Source of the DNA: Natranaerovirga pectinivora
GTDB taxonomy: Bacteria > Bacillota > Clostridia > Lachnospirales > DSM-24629
Assembly: GCF_004342165.1 (NCBI RefSeq)
Contig: NZ_SMAL01000005.1
Span: 124,001-188,000 of the forward strand
Reading direction: 5' to 3'
DNA: 64,000 nt
Shown here: positions 25,893-34,714 of the stretch, piece after piece
Layout: every line of letters starts with the position of its first letter
How positions within the stretch are numbered: the stretch's first letter is position 1
Position numbers and translations under genes: made by a program
The notes under the pieces: generated by a model
What the model was told of the DNA's origin: nothing
Seen by the model: only the letters and a program-made list of their open reading frames with translations
Databases searched by the model: none

Positions 25893-27386
25893 TTATTCTT
25901 TATTTTTCATAGTTGGGAATAGCAATACGTCTCTTATTGCATAAGAATTTGTAAGCAACATTACTAATCTGTCAATACCAATTCCCAATCCACCAGTTGG
26001 CGGCATTCCATATTCTAGTGAAGTTATAAAATCGTGATCGATAACATTTGCTTCTTCGTCACCAAATGCTCTTAAAGACTCTTGATGTTCAAATCTTTGT
26101 TTTTGATCAATAGGATCATTTAATTCAGAGAAAGCGTTTGCGAATTCTCTTTTAGTTATAAACAACTCGAATCGCTCTGTATATTCAGGATCATTTGGTT
26201 TTCTTTTAGCCAATGGCGAAATTTCAACTGGATGATCAGTAATAAAAGTTGGTTGTACTAAATTTTCTTCAACATATGCTTCAAAGAATAAATTAAGTAT
26301 TTCCCCTCTTTTTTGATGCTCTTCATATTTAATATGATGTTTCTTAGCAAGTTCTTTTGCTTCCACATCCGTTAATACTTCTCTAAAATCCACGTTAGCG
26401 TATTTTTTAACAGCGTCAATCATAGTCAACCTCTCAAATGGTTTACCTAAATCTATTTCTATACCATCATATACGATTTGACTTGTGCCTAAAACATTTT
26501 TTGCAACTGTTTGTATTAATTCTTCTGTTAAATCCATCATACCTTCATAATCAGTATACGCTTGATATAATTCAATTAAAGTGAATTCTGGATTATGTCT
26601 AATTGATAAACCTTCATTTCTAAAAACTCTACCTATTTCATAAACTCTTTCAAATCCACCGACTATAAGCCTTTTCAAATGAAGTTCTAATGCTATTCTA
26701 AGATACAATTCCATATCTAGTGCATTATGATGCGTAATAAAAGGTCTAGCCGCTGCTCCACCAGCAAGAGTATGTAATACAGGTGTCTCAACTTCTAAGA
26801 AATCCTTATTATCTAGATACTTTCTTATTTCTTTAATAATCTGTGATCTTTTTACAAAAGTATCTTTTACATCTGGATTAACAATTAAATCAATATATCT
26901 CTGTCTATATCTTGTATCAGTGTCTTTTAATCCATGGTATTTTTCAGGTAATATTTGAAGACTTTTGCTTAGCAAAACAACTTCTTTTGCTTTAACAGAG
27001 ATTTCACCCTTTTGAGTTTTAAAGACTTCACCTTTAATCCCAATGATATCACCAATATCATAGTGCTTAAAGTCATCATAATCTTCTTCTTCAATAGCAT
27101 CTTTTCTAACATAAACCTGAATTTGTCCATATCTATCTTGCATATGGCAAAAAGAAGCTTTTCCCATTATTCTTTTTGTCATAATACGCCCAGCTATCTG
27201 AACTTCTTTACCTTCTAACAAATCAAAGTTGTTATTAATTTCATTGCTATTGCTTGTTACGTCATATTTTGTTAATTTAAAAGGATCTTTCCCTTTTTCT
27301 TGTAACTCAGCAAGTTTTTGTCTCCTGATTTTCAGTAATTCATTTAAGTCTTGTTCCTGCTCTTGTACTTCATTATTTTTTTCCAA
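25893..27386 (-). CDS. lysS: Lysyl-tRNA synthetase (class II)
   Basis: Charges tRNA-Lys. The 497-residue protein has an N-terminal OB-fold anticodon-binding domain (about 60-160, [18 protein letters not shown]) and a class II catalytic core with motif 2 ([18 protein letters not shown]) and motif 3 ([12 protein letters not shown]). The start is a TTG codon with AAAGGAGG 8 bases upstream. It lies 86 bases after greA, and the operon ends at the terminator directly downstream. No T-box leader is present in the gap before it, so regulation is probably through the greA/dus operon promoter. Confidence 0.96.
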   Translation of the reverse strand: MEKNNEVQEQEQDLNELLKIRRQKLAELQEKGKDPFKLTKYDVTSNSNEINNNFDLLEGKEVQIAGRIMTKRIMGKASFCHMQDRYGQIQVYVRKDAIEEEDYDDFKHYDIGDIIGIKGEVFKTQKGEISVKAKEVVLLSKSLQILPEKYHGLKDTDTRYRQRYIDLIVNPDVKDTFVKRSQIIKEIRKYLDNKDFLEVETPVLHTLAGGAAARPFITHHNALDMELYLRIALELHLKRLIVGGFERVYEIGRVFRNEGLSIRHNPEFTLIELYQAYTDYEGMMDLTEELIQTVAKNVLGTSQIVYDGIEIDLGKPFERLTMIDAVKKYANVDFREVLTDVEAKELAKKHHIKYEEHQKRGEILNLFFEAYVEENLVQPTFITDHPVEISPLAKRKPNDPEYTERFELFITKREFANAFSELNDPIDQKQRFEHQESLRAFGDEEANVIDHDFITSLEYGMPPTGGLGIGIDRLVMLLTNSYAIRDVLLFPTMKNKE

Positions 27387-27472
27387 CGTAATTTCCTCCT
27401 TTTAATACTTAGAAGGATACTTGCATAAATTATAATGCCTAATCCTAATGTTACACTACCATTTAACCATTT

Positions 27473-27949
27473 TTATCTAAATATATCAAGTACTTTAAAC
27501 TCAATTGTTCCTTCTGGTGTATCTACCGCTGCAGTTTCACCAACTTTTTTACCTAATAAGGCTTTCCCTACTGGAGATTCGTTGGATAATTTATGGTTCA
27601 TTGGGTCTGCTTCCATAGAACCTACGATAGCATATTCAACTTCTTCATCAAACTCTATATCCATCAACTTTACTTTACATCCAATATTAATTACATCTGT
27701 ACTTACTTCATCTTCATCAATAACTTCAGCATTTTTTAATATTTTCTCTACTTCAACTATTCTTGATTCAATTTCTGCTTGCTCATCTTTTGCCGCATCA
27801 TATTCCGCATTCTCTGATAAATCCCCTTGAGCACGTGCTTCCTTAATCTTTTCAGCTACTTCTTTTCTTTTCACAACTTTTAATCCTTCAAGCTCATCCT
27901 CTAATTCTTTTAATCCTGCATATGTCAGTATTATTTTTTTGTCTGCCAT
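27473..27949 (-). CDS. greA: Transcription elongation factor GreA
   Basis: Rescues backtracked RNA polymerase by stimulating transcript cleavage. The 158-residue length is normal. The N-terminal coiled coil (about 1-75, [20 protein letters not shown]) carries the tip motif [16 protein letters not shown] with the acidic residues that act in the polymerase channel. The C-terminal domain has [17 protein letters not shown] and [21 protein letters not shown]. It is followed by lysS, a common firmicute arrangement. Confidence 0.96.
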   Translation of the reverse strand: MADKKIILTYAGLKELEDELEGLKVVKRKEVAEKIKEARAQGDLSENAEYDAAKDEQAEIESRIVEVEKILKNAEVIDEDEVSTDVINIGCKVKLMDIEFDEEVEYAIVGSMEADPMNHKLSNESPVGKALLGKKVGETAAVDTPEGTIEFKVLDIFR

Positions 27950-28111
27950 CTTGCTACACCCTTCCTCTACAATTTTTTTAATTTTCTATCGGTTGTATAA
28001 TATTTAACGTATTATAACTTAATATTTTTCTATTGTCAAGATAAGGAAACCTCATGGAATCTTATTCTAAATCTAAGTGTATTTAGAAAAAATTTTTTAG
28101 ATTATAATAAA

Positions 28112-29074
28112 TTAAAATATTATTTTTTTACCATATTGATATAAGTCTTTTACTTCTAAGTTAAATTGACTTAAAACTTTTTCAATTCTATCTATCATAT
28201 CTTTTTTATAACCATACATTAACCAACTTCTAAAAATACGATTTTGAGAAAAAATTGCTGCTTGTAGTAATTTTGTATCATATTCTATTTTATTTATTTT
28301 TAACGATATATCATCAACAACTTGTAAATCTTTTCTTTTTAAAAGTACATTTTTAATTTCACTTTTGTCTGACACAAAATCTATTAAAAAAGCTTTTTTA
28401 TTATAGAAGTAAAATGCTTTATTTTTTTCTTTTCTACAATTAATTACTATATCACTTTCAATGTAATTATTTAGAGGATCTTCCAACACTTCAACTGCTA
28501 ATCCTGTTTCTTCAAATATAAATTCTTTTGTCTCTTCAAAGTAAACAGGCCTTTTAGTTACAATGGTTAAATAATTCACTTTATCGTATAAATAATCAAT
28601 GCAAAAATCTGACAAACTATCTTGTCCGTCTATAATAACAAAATTCAATTCTTTTAATTTTTTCTCAGATAAGTTAATACATTTCTCTATTACCTTGTCT
28701 AAAAGCAAGAATTGAAGACCTTTTCCATTAGAGATCACAATTTCTTTATCCTCTACATAAGGCATTATCTCTTCAGGAAATACGAAAGAGTGACATTCTT
28801 CATCAATCATTTGATTAATGCTGTCATCAATTATTGTTCTTATATAATTTTCATCTTTTTCTTTTAGTATACTAGCAGTAATTGGTATTTGAACTTCATA
28901 ACCTTCAATACCAGCAATATTTATTTCACTGATTTCAATTGGTACTTTCAATAATATTTTTTTCAGTTTTGTTTTTTCAATATAGGAATCAGAAAGCAAC
29001 TTACCAAATGGTATTTTAATTTTTATGTCATCTAGTGTATTGGCTAACTTAAAAGCAGCAAACCCCTTTGCCAT
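28112..29074 (-). CDS. Uncharacterised protein, Rossmann-like segment
   Basis: I do not recognise this 320-residue protein. It is soluble and acidic-neutral. Around residues 140-240 the order of segments (LNFVIIDGQ, then LTIVTKRP, then YIESDIVINC) resembles a nucleotide-binding Rossmann fold of the shikimate-dehydrogenase or Gfo type, but the usual GxGxxG loop is absent. The C-terminal part contains AAIFSQNRIFRSWLMYG. The start at 29074 follows GAGGTG; the GTG three codons earlier is part of that site. It lies between dus and greA on the same strand and is probably in that operon, but the context does not reveal a role. Confidence 0.75.
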   Translation of the reverse strand: MAKGFAAFKLANTLDDIKIKIPFGKLLSDSYIEKTKLKKILLKVPIEISEINIAGIEGYEVQIPITASILKEKDENYIRTIIDDSINQMIDEECHSFVFPEEIMPYVEDKEIVISNGKGLQFLLLDKVIEKCINLSEKKLKELNFVIIDGQDSLSDFCIDYLYDKVNYLTIVTKRPVYFEETKEFIFEETGLAVEVLEDPLNNYIESDIVINCRKEKNKAFYFYNKKAFLIDFVSDKSEIKNVLLKRKDLQVVDDISLKINKIEYDTKLLQAAIFSQNRIFRSWLMYGYKKDMIDRIEKVLSQFNLEVKDLYQYGKKIIF

Positions 29075-29206
29075 ATAACTCACCTCTACAAAGCAAAAGA
29101 TTAAGGGATAATCTTCGCTTAAATATAATTATTACTAATGTATTAGAAAGTTATACAATTTATGAGTTAAAATAACTAAATATGGGAAATATGCCATTTT
29201 TATATT

Positions 29207-30172
29207 TTACTTTAAAGTATCCCTATAAGCCGATAATAAATTTAATACTTCTTCAAAAGTTTCTGTCTCATTGATTTCTTTTCTTAACTGAGCCGTTTTT
29301 GGTAAGCCTTTCGTATACCAAGAAACATGCTTTCTCATTTCTCTAATTCCTGTATACTCTCCTTTAAACTCAATAAGCATTTTACTATGTTTTATGATCA
29401 TATCAATGACTTCATCAAAAGATGGTCCTTCTAATAAAATCCCTGAATTAAGATATTCATTGATTCGTTTAAACAACCAAGGGTTCCCTTGAGCTCCCCT
29501 TCCAATCATTATGGCATCACATTTTGTCTCTTCAATAAGAGCTTTTGCATCTTCAGGAGTAAATACATCACCATTTCCTATGACTGGTATGTTTACTGCT
29601 TCTTTTACCTTTTGAATAATAGACCAATCTGCTTTGCCACTATAATATTGTTCTCTTGTTCTACCATGTACAGCGATTGCTGCCACGCCGTTCTCTTCAG
29701 CAATTTTTGCTATTTCTACAGCATTTACCATTTCCTCAGAAAACCCCTTCCTAATCTTTATGGTGAGAGGTTTTGATATAGCTGATGAAACTTTCTTAAC
29801 GATTTCTCCTATTAACTTGGGATCTTTCATAAGGGCTGAACCTTCTCTATTATTTACAACTTTAGGAACAGGGCATCCCATATTAATGTCTATAATATCA
29901 ATGGGATAAGAATCCAACCTCATTGCCATTTGGCTTAGAACATCTGGATCTGAACCAAATAACTGGACAGCAACAGGTCTTTCTTTTGCTTCTGTTGCTA
30001 GTAAGATTTCTGTATTTTTATTATTAAAATAAAGTGCTTTTGCACTAACCATTTCAGTATATACCAAACCACAACCTTGTTCTTTACAAAGGATTCTATA
30101 AGGCAAATCTGTTATGCCTGCCATTGGTGCTAAAAAAACATTATTAGGTATATTTATATTTCCTATTTTCAT
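29207..30172 (-). CDS. dusB: tRNA-dihydrouridine synthase
   Basis: FMN-dependent reduction of specific uridines in the tRNA D-loop. The 321-residue protein has the Dus signature at the N-terminal barrel: [21 protein letters not shown], then MVSAKAL. The catalytic region [20 protein letters not shown] holds the active cysteine of NMGCP, followed by [15 protein letters not shown] and [10 protein letters not shown]. It is DusB-like by order and length. The start at 30172 is preceded by TAGGTG, which swallows the alternative GTG. A possible terminator separates it from coaX upstream. Confidence 0.93.
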   Translation of the reverse strand: MKIGNINIPNNVFLAPMAGITDLPYRILCKEQGCGLVYTEMVSAKALYFNNKNTEILLATEAKERPVAVQLFGSDPDVLSQMAMRLDSYPIDIIDINMGCPVPKVVNNREGSALMKDPKLIGEIVKKVSSAISKPLTIKIRKGFSEEMVNAVEIAKIAEENGVAAIAVHGRTREQYYSGKADWSIIQKVKEAVNIPVIGNGDVFTPEDAKALIEETKCDAIMIGRGAQGNPWLFKRINEYLNSGILLEGPSFDEVIDMIIKHSKMLIEFKGEYTGIREMRKHVSWYTKGLPKTAQLRKEINETETFEEVLNLLSAYRDTLK

Positions 30173-30203
30173 TTGATTCACCTACTTAAAAAAGAATAAA
30201 TTT

Positions 30204-30249
30204 AAAACTGTAGACAATACTACTATAAATCAATAGCTTTGTCCACAGT
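30204..30249 (-). terminator. Possible terminator after coaX
   Basis: Minus-strand stem ACTGTGGACAA/TTGTCTACAGT (11 bp, one G-U; 30207-30217 with 30239-30249), then TTTAAATTTATT. The T tract is interrupted, so the strength is uncertain. Confidence 0.5.
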
Positions 30250-30311
30250 CTCTTATTGTTTAAATACATTTATTCACAATCCTACAAAGTTTTACACATC
30301 TATAATAACCT

Positions 30312-31079
30312 CTAGGTATTTTTCTCGTAAATAATCCTTAGTCCTTCAAGGGTAAGCATAGGATTATTAATCTCAATAGAATCTGTTTCATCAAAAATAA
30401 TCTTTGCCAACCCACCAGTAGAAATAACTTTTATACCTGGTAAATCTAATTCTTCTTTTATCTTTTTGATAATATATTCTACTTGTCCAATATACCCATA
30501 AACCAATCCTGCTTGCATACTGGTTATTGTGTCTCTAGCAAGTATGGACTGTGGTTTTTTTATTTCAATCTCTGGCAACTTGGCAGCTCCTTGCCAAAGT
30601 GCATTAGCAGATATTTTTATTCCAGGGGATGTGATTGCTGCAATAAAACTACCATCTTCAGTTACCACATCATAGGTTGTAGCCGTACCAAAATCTATTA
30701 CAATTGCAGGTCCACCATATAATTCATAAGCTGCTACAATATCAACAATTCTATCTGCTCCAACTTCCTTAGGATTCTCAGTATTAATTTTTATACCTGT
30801 TTTTATGCCAGGACCAATAATCAAAGGCTCCGTTTTAAAATACTTCTTAATAGCATTTACAAAAGAATACATTATGTTAGGCACTACAGAAGAAATAATA
30901 ACATCCTTTATATCGCTTATTTCAATATCTCTATGTTTTAATAAATTACAAATAAACAAACCATACTCATCAGATGTTCTTTGTAATTTTGTGGTCATTC
31001 TCCAGCTTCCAATTAACTCTTTACCTTTGTATGTTCCTATTGTAATATTGGTATTTCCAATATCCATTACAAGTAACAT
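30312..31079 (-). CDS. coaX: Type III pantothenate kinase
   Basis: First committed step of coenzyme A synthesis: phosphorylates pantothenate. The 255-residue protein has the type III (ASKHA fold) motifs: [12 protein letters not shown] at the N terminus, then [32 protein letters not shown] and the C-terminal [12 protein letters not shown]. It follows the ECF transporter S-component gene with almost no gap, which suggests that the transporter takes up pantothenate. GGGG precedes the ATG closely. Confidence 0.95.
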   Translation of the reverse strand: MLLVMDIGNTNITIGTYKGKELIGSWRMTTKLQRTSDEYGLFICNLLKHRDIEISDIKDVIISSVVPNIMYSFVNAIKKYFKTEPLIIGPGIKTGIKINTENPKEVGADRIVDIVAAYELYGGPAIVIDFGTATTYDVVTEDGSFIAAITSPGIKISANALWQGAAKLPEIEIKKPQSILARDTITSMQAGLVYGYIGQVEYIIKKIKEELDLPGIKVISTGGLAKIIFDETDSIEINNPMLTLEGLRIIYEKNT

Positions 31080-31080
31080 T

Positions 31081-31638
31081 TTAATCCCCTACTTTCTTTA
31101 GCACCACAGCTATAGGTGTTGCAATTATTGCAGCCGCAATAACCTCTACAACAATATTAACAGAAATAGCTCCTATAATTATATTCCTTACCAATACATC
31201 AACACCATTAATATCAATGATTCTTTGAGCATACAGAAAAAAAAGCATGCTTAAAACACCCACTGTATTCGTTAGTGTTCCAACTATAGCGCCAAATGTA
31301 ATAGATAACTTTTCACTTTTTGTGAGTTTACGAATTAATATATAACCATAATAGGTTGTAATAGGAATAAGCACTCTAGGTATAATAGAAACTCTTGGGT
31401 CGATAAAAAGCACATCAAATCCAGCTGCTCCAATTGCTCTTACAAAAGAAATAAAACCCATTCCAAAACCTACTACAATACCGCTAACAGGTCCTAATAA
31501 GACTGCTGCAATAATAGTAGGAATATGCAATAAAGTAATACTAACAGGTGGTATCTGTATAAATCCTATAGGGGTGAACCCCAAAATCGCCGTAATACCA
31601 AGTAACATACCTAAAGTAACCATTTTTTTAGTTTTCAT
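31081..31638 (-). CDS. ECF transporter S component, probable pantothenate uptake
   Basis: Substrate-binding membrane subunit of an energy-coupling-factor vitamin importer. The 185-residue protein has five or six hydrophobic helices. The start [20 protein letters not shown] and the segment [20 protein letters not shown] are typical of S components, with a basic Ala-poor N terminus. Its stop is next to the coaX start, so pantothenate is the most likely substrate (PanT-type); this is inferred from context. The shared ATPase and T component are not in the window. I start it at 31638 after GGAGG; a longer frame has no site. Confidence 0.82.
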   Translation of the reverse strand: MKTKKMVTLGMLLGITAILGFTPIGFIQIPPVSITLLHIPTIIAAVLLGPVSGIVVGFGMGFISFVRAIGAAGFDVLFIDPRVSIIPRVLIPITTYYGYILIRKLTKSEKLSITFGAIVGTLTNTVGVLSMLFFLYAQRIIDINGVDVLVRNIIIGAISVNIVVEVIAAAIIATPIAVVLKKVGD

Positions 31639-31703
31639 ATAAAATCCTCCGTTCTCGTTCCTCAGGATACAAGACAAATCATTTACTTACAGTTACAAAC
31701 TAT

Positions 31704-31997
31704 TTACTTTTCATAGTCAATACAAGCTCTACCTTCTACAACACCTCTTATAAAAGTAACAACCTCTTGATGATCTTCATGGACTTGATAAGCATTAAGA
31801 TCTTCCATACTCTCAAACTCAGAATCCAAAATCAAATCAAAATTGTTCTCATCTGCCAATTGAGAATTAAACTTCACCTCAATAAACTTAATTACATCAA
31901 TCCTATCTTTAAGTGCCTCAAGCATCTCCTTAGCCTTAATCAAATGCTCAACCTTATCCTCTTCCTTAAACTTAAACATTACAATATGTTTGATCAT
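31704..31997 (-). CDS. Dabb (stress-responsive A/B barrel) domain protein
   Basis: A 97-residue single-domain dimeric alpha-beta barrel protein. Family features are the first strand MIKHIVMFKFKE, a helix (HLIKAKEMLEALKD), the strand VKFIEVKFNSQ and the late DLNAYQVHEDHQEVVTFI segment, in which His residues line the barrel. Members range from stress proteins to small enzymes; no function can be assigned here. It has AAAGGAG upstream. It is 65 bases before the ECF S-component gene. The nested palindrome at 32141-32255 lies upstream. Confidence 0.87.
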   Translation of the reverse strand: MIKHIVMFKFKEEDKVEHLIKAKEMLEALKDRIDVIKFIEVKFNSQLADENNFDLILDSEFESMEDLNAYQVHEDHQEVVTFIRGVVEGRACIDYEK

Positions 31998-32140
31998 AAT
32001 AAAAAACTCCTTTCGAATAAATATTTTAAATTAAATTTTCTCAAAGCCTGACTTTGTTTGTTAGCATTATTTTACGACTTTTAAACATCTCAAAAGAAAC
32101 CTTATTCTGGCTATCAAAAATCCTTAAATATCACAACAGA

Positions 32141-32255
32141 GACTAGCAAGTGATGTATATAAGATTATACAGCGGAGCCACAGATGGCGTAGCTCGACCC
32201 TCTTCTCCAAGGATGGAGAAGGGTCGATAAATCTTATATCCATCACTTGCTAGTC
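32141..32255. repeat. Nested inverted repeat forming a three-way junction
   Basis: Outer arms 32141-32166 and 32230-32255 pair at 25 of 26 positions. They enclose two further hairpins: 32171-32194 (AGC...GCT with GCCA/TGGC) and 32195-32226 (CGACCC...GGGTCG, long stem with a 2-base bulge). Read on the minus strand, TCGACC follows the first arm after a few bases, as in the element at 374-459. The outer stem starts GACTAGCAAGTGATG. There is no T run. It sits between the DUF6145 and Dabb genes. Confidence 0.9.
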
Positions 32256-32276
32256 GACAATCTCCATGTACCCAAT

Positions 32277-32597
32277 CTACATAAAAAAAGTCCGAAAATA
32301 ACTCTCCAATGCCTCCAACAATTCCTGCTTCTCCTTCTGAATCTGCTTAATCTTCAAATGACTCCCTATTTCATCATAAAGAATATCTCCTTCATCAGCC
32401 TGAACCTCAAAAAACAATTCACCATCTTCATTAAACCCAATAACAAAAATACCACCAACATCTTCAGTAAACAAAACAGAAAACGCCTTAAGTTCAGCCT
32501 TCACCAACTCTGGCAAACTCTCAAAATCCTCATTCAAAAAATACCTCTTCTCATAAGAATTTGAAACACATAAGATTACTCTATCCTCTTCATACAT
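32277..32597 (-). CDS. DUF6145 family protein
   Basis: A 106-residue acidic protein that I believe belongs to DUF6145, a family of unknown function found mainly in Lachnospiraceae. Conserved-looking stretches are CVSNSYEKRYFLNEDF, LPELVKAELKAF, TEDVGGIFVIGF, and EIGSHLKIKQIQKEKQEL, the last a charged helix. No catalytic motif is seen. It follows birA by 22 bases and is probably cotranscribed with it; whether it relates to biotin is unknown. AGAGGTG precedes the ATG. Confidence 0.75.
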   Translation of the reverse strand: MYEEDRVILCVSNSYEKRYFLNEDFESLPELVKAELKAFSVLFTEDVGGIFVIGFNEDGELFFEVQADEGDILYDEIGSHLKIKQIQKEKQELLEALESYFRTFFM

Positions 32598-32619
32598 CTA
32601 ATAATCACCTCTTTGCTTA

Positions 32620-33600
32620 CTATACATAACCATTTAGTCCTCTAACAGAGACTTCACCAGAATTAAGAATCATCTCTTCTCCTGATGCTTGTACAAATCT
32701 TAATTCACCCATCTTTGTTATACCTATAGCCTTACCAATTTTTTCTTGTCCATCCAGAATAACTCTAACGGTTTTATCAACATTAATACAATTATCTTCA
32801 TACTCATTAATAAGATGACTTAAATCCTTGTCCACCATAAACTGATCATAAAACTTTTCAAAAGACTCTAAAATCCCCTTTACCAATAAAGCTCTTTCAA
32901 AACTCTTACCTTCTTCATTGGCCAAAGACGTTGCAATCTCTTTAATCTCATCATCAAAGTCAGTGGTATTAACATTGACCCCAATGCCCACAACAACATA
33001 ATTAATGACATCTAATTCTGAGCTCATTTCTGTTAAAGTACCAGATACTTTTTTCTCATTTATAATAATATCATTAGGCCATTTTATAAAAGCTTGATTT
33101 TTAGTATATCTATTTATGGTATGAACCACGGCTAATCCTGCGATTAATGTAAGCATAGATGCTTTACTAGGGTGCAAATCCGGTCTCAAAATTATAGAGA
33201 GCCATATCCCCTTGTTAGGAGGTGATTTCCACAGCCTTCCTCTTCTACCCTTACCTTCCAATTGCTCCTCAGCTAAAATCACTGTTCCGTGTTTTTCGCC
33301 ATCAATAGCTAACTTTTTTGCTTGTTTGTTTGTTGAATCAACTTGATTATATACAATAATCTCTTTACCTAAAACTGTTGTTTTTAAGTCATACTGGATT
33401 TCTGCCTTGGATAAAATATCAGGGGAATCTATTAGTCGATATCCTTTATTGGAAACAGATTCAATTCCATAGCCTTCTGCCTTCAATTGATTAATAACTT
33501 TCCATATGGATGTTCTAGACACACCTAATATATCACTTAATTCTTGCCCTGATATGTATCCTTCATTGGTTTTTAAAAATTCAAGGATTTTACTCTTCAT
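32620..33600 (-). CDS. birA: Bifunctional biotin--[acetyl-CoA-carboxylase] ligase / biotin operon repressor
   Basis: Attaches biotin to carboxylases and, in the two-domain form seen here, represses biotin genes. The 326-residue protein has an N-terminal winged helix (about 1-60, GYISGQELSDILGVSRTSIW), the ligase domain with the biotin-binding loop KGRRGRLWKSPPNKGIWLS and SIILRP, the KWPNDI motif, and a C-terminal SH3-like domain (about 275-326). It heads a two-gene unit with the DUF6145 gene and lies 45 bases after argF. No BirA operator was searched for beyond this gap. Confidence 0.94.
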   Translation of the reverse strand: MKSKILEFLKTNEGYISGQELSDILGVSRTSIWKVINQLKAEGYGIESVSNKGYRLIDSPDILSKAEIQYDLKTTVLGKEIIVYNQVDSTNKQAKKLAIDGEKHGTVILAEEQLEGKGRRGRLWKSPPNKGIWLSIILRPDLHPSKASMLTLIAGLAVVHTINRYTKNQAFIKWPNDIIINEKKVSGTLTEMSSELDVINYVVVGIGVNVNTTDFDDEIKEIATSLANEEGKSFERALLVKGILESFEKFYDQFMVDKDLSHLINEYEDNCINVDKTVRVILDGQEKIGKAIGITKMGELRFVQASGEEMILNSGEVSVRGLNGYV

Positions 33601-33644
33601 TATATCCCTCTTTTAGTCTTTAGTAAAATTATCCTTTTATTTTA

Positions 33645-34583
33645 TTACTTTTCTCCTGCTGTTGCAACCATAACTGCTTTTATTGTATGCATTCTATTTT
33701 CTGCTTCATCAAAGACAACGGAATTTTTACCTTCAAAAACCTCTTCTGTTACTTCATACCCTTTTACAGCTGGCAAGCAATGCATAAAAATAGAATTGTC
33801 TTTACCTGTTTTACCCATTATTTCAGAGTTCACTTGGTATGGTTTTAACATCTCAATTCTTTCTTTCGCTTTATCTTCTTCACCCATAGAAATCCATACA
33901 TCTGTATAAATGGCATCTGCACCATTCACTTCATCTACATTATCACTTACCACAATTTTACAACCTGTTTCTTTACCATAAACTTCACATTGATCAACAA
34001 GTTCTTTTTCTGGCCATAAAGATTCTGGAGCAATTATTGTAAAGTTAATCCCTAGTTTTGCTGCACCAATCATAAGACTATTGGCCATATTATTTCTTCC
34101 ATCGCCTATATAAACTAATTTTAATCCTTCTAATGTATTAAAATTCTCTTTAAGAGTCATTAAGTCCGCTAATACTTGAGTTGGATGGTATAAATCTGTT
34201 AAACCATTCCACACAGGCACACCGCTGTACTGGGCTAATTTTGCTACTGTATCTTGAGAAAAACCTCTAAACTGAATGCCATCAAACAATCTACCTAATA
34301 CTCTTGCCGTATCTTCAACACTTTCTTTATGACCTAATTGAATATCATTTTTTCCTAAATATTCAGGGTGTCCACCTTCATCAACGCAAGCAACAGTGAA
34401 TGCGCAACGTGTTCTTGTAGATGGTTTTTCAAAAATCAAAGCGATGTTTTTGTTTTTTAGACGATCTCCTAATATCCCTTTTTTCTTATTCTCTTTTAAT
34501 TCAATTGCCAGATCTATTAAGTATTCTATTTCCTCTTTTGTATAATCTTTCAGTGTCAATAAACTTCTTCCTTTTAAATCCAT
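33645..34583 (-). CDS. argF: Ornithine carbamoyltransferase
   Basis: Forms citrulline from ornithine and carbamoyl phosphate in arginine synthesis, or the reverse in the arginine deiminase pathway. The 312-residue protein has the carbamoyl-phosphate loop [21 protein letters not shown], the [12 protein letters not shown] motif, DVWISMGEE and the ornithine-type signature FMHCLPA. No other arginine gene is nearby, so biosynthetic and catabolic roles cannot be told apart. It starts behind AAAGGGAG. Confidence 0.95.
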   Translation of the reverse strand: MDLKGRSLLTLKDYTKEEIEYLIDLAIELKENKKKGILGDRLKNKNIALIFEKPSTRTRCAFTVACVDEGGHPEYLGKNDIQLGHKESVEDTARVLGRLFDGIQFRGFSQDTVAKLAQYSGVPVWNGLTDLYHPTQVLADLMTLKENFNTLEGLKLVYIGDGRNNMANSLMIGAAKLGINFTIIAPESLWPEKELVDQCEVYGKETGCKIVVSDNVDEVNGADAIYTDVWISMGEEDKAKERIEMLKPYQVNSEIMGKTGKDNSIFMHCLPAVKGYEVTEEVFEGKNSVVFDEAENRMHTIKAVMVATAGEK

Positions 34584-34714
34584 TTAAAATCCGCTCCCTT
34601 TTTCTAAATACAAAAATTTGTGTGTTTTTTTATTAGTTTTAATTGTATATTTATACTATTATATGTTTATTTATGTGTCAATAGTTTTTAATGATCCAAC
34701 TCAATTTCTTCCTT

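Noticed and set aside
25893-27386. T-box leader or second aminoacyl-tRNA synthetase signal for lysS.
   Set aside because: The 86-base greA-lysS gap shows no T-box sequence or stem I features.
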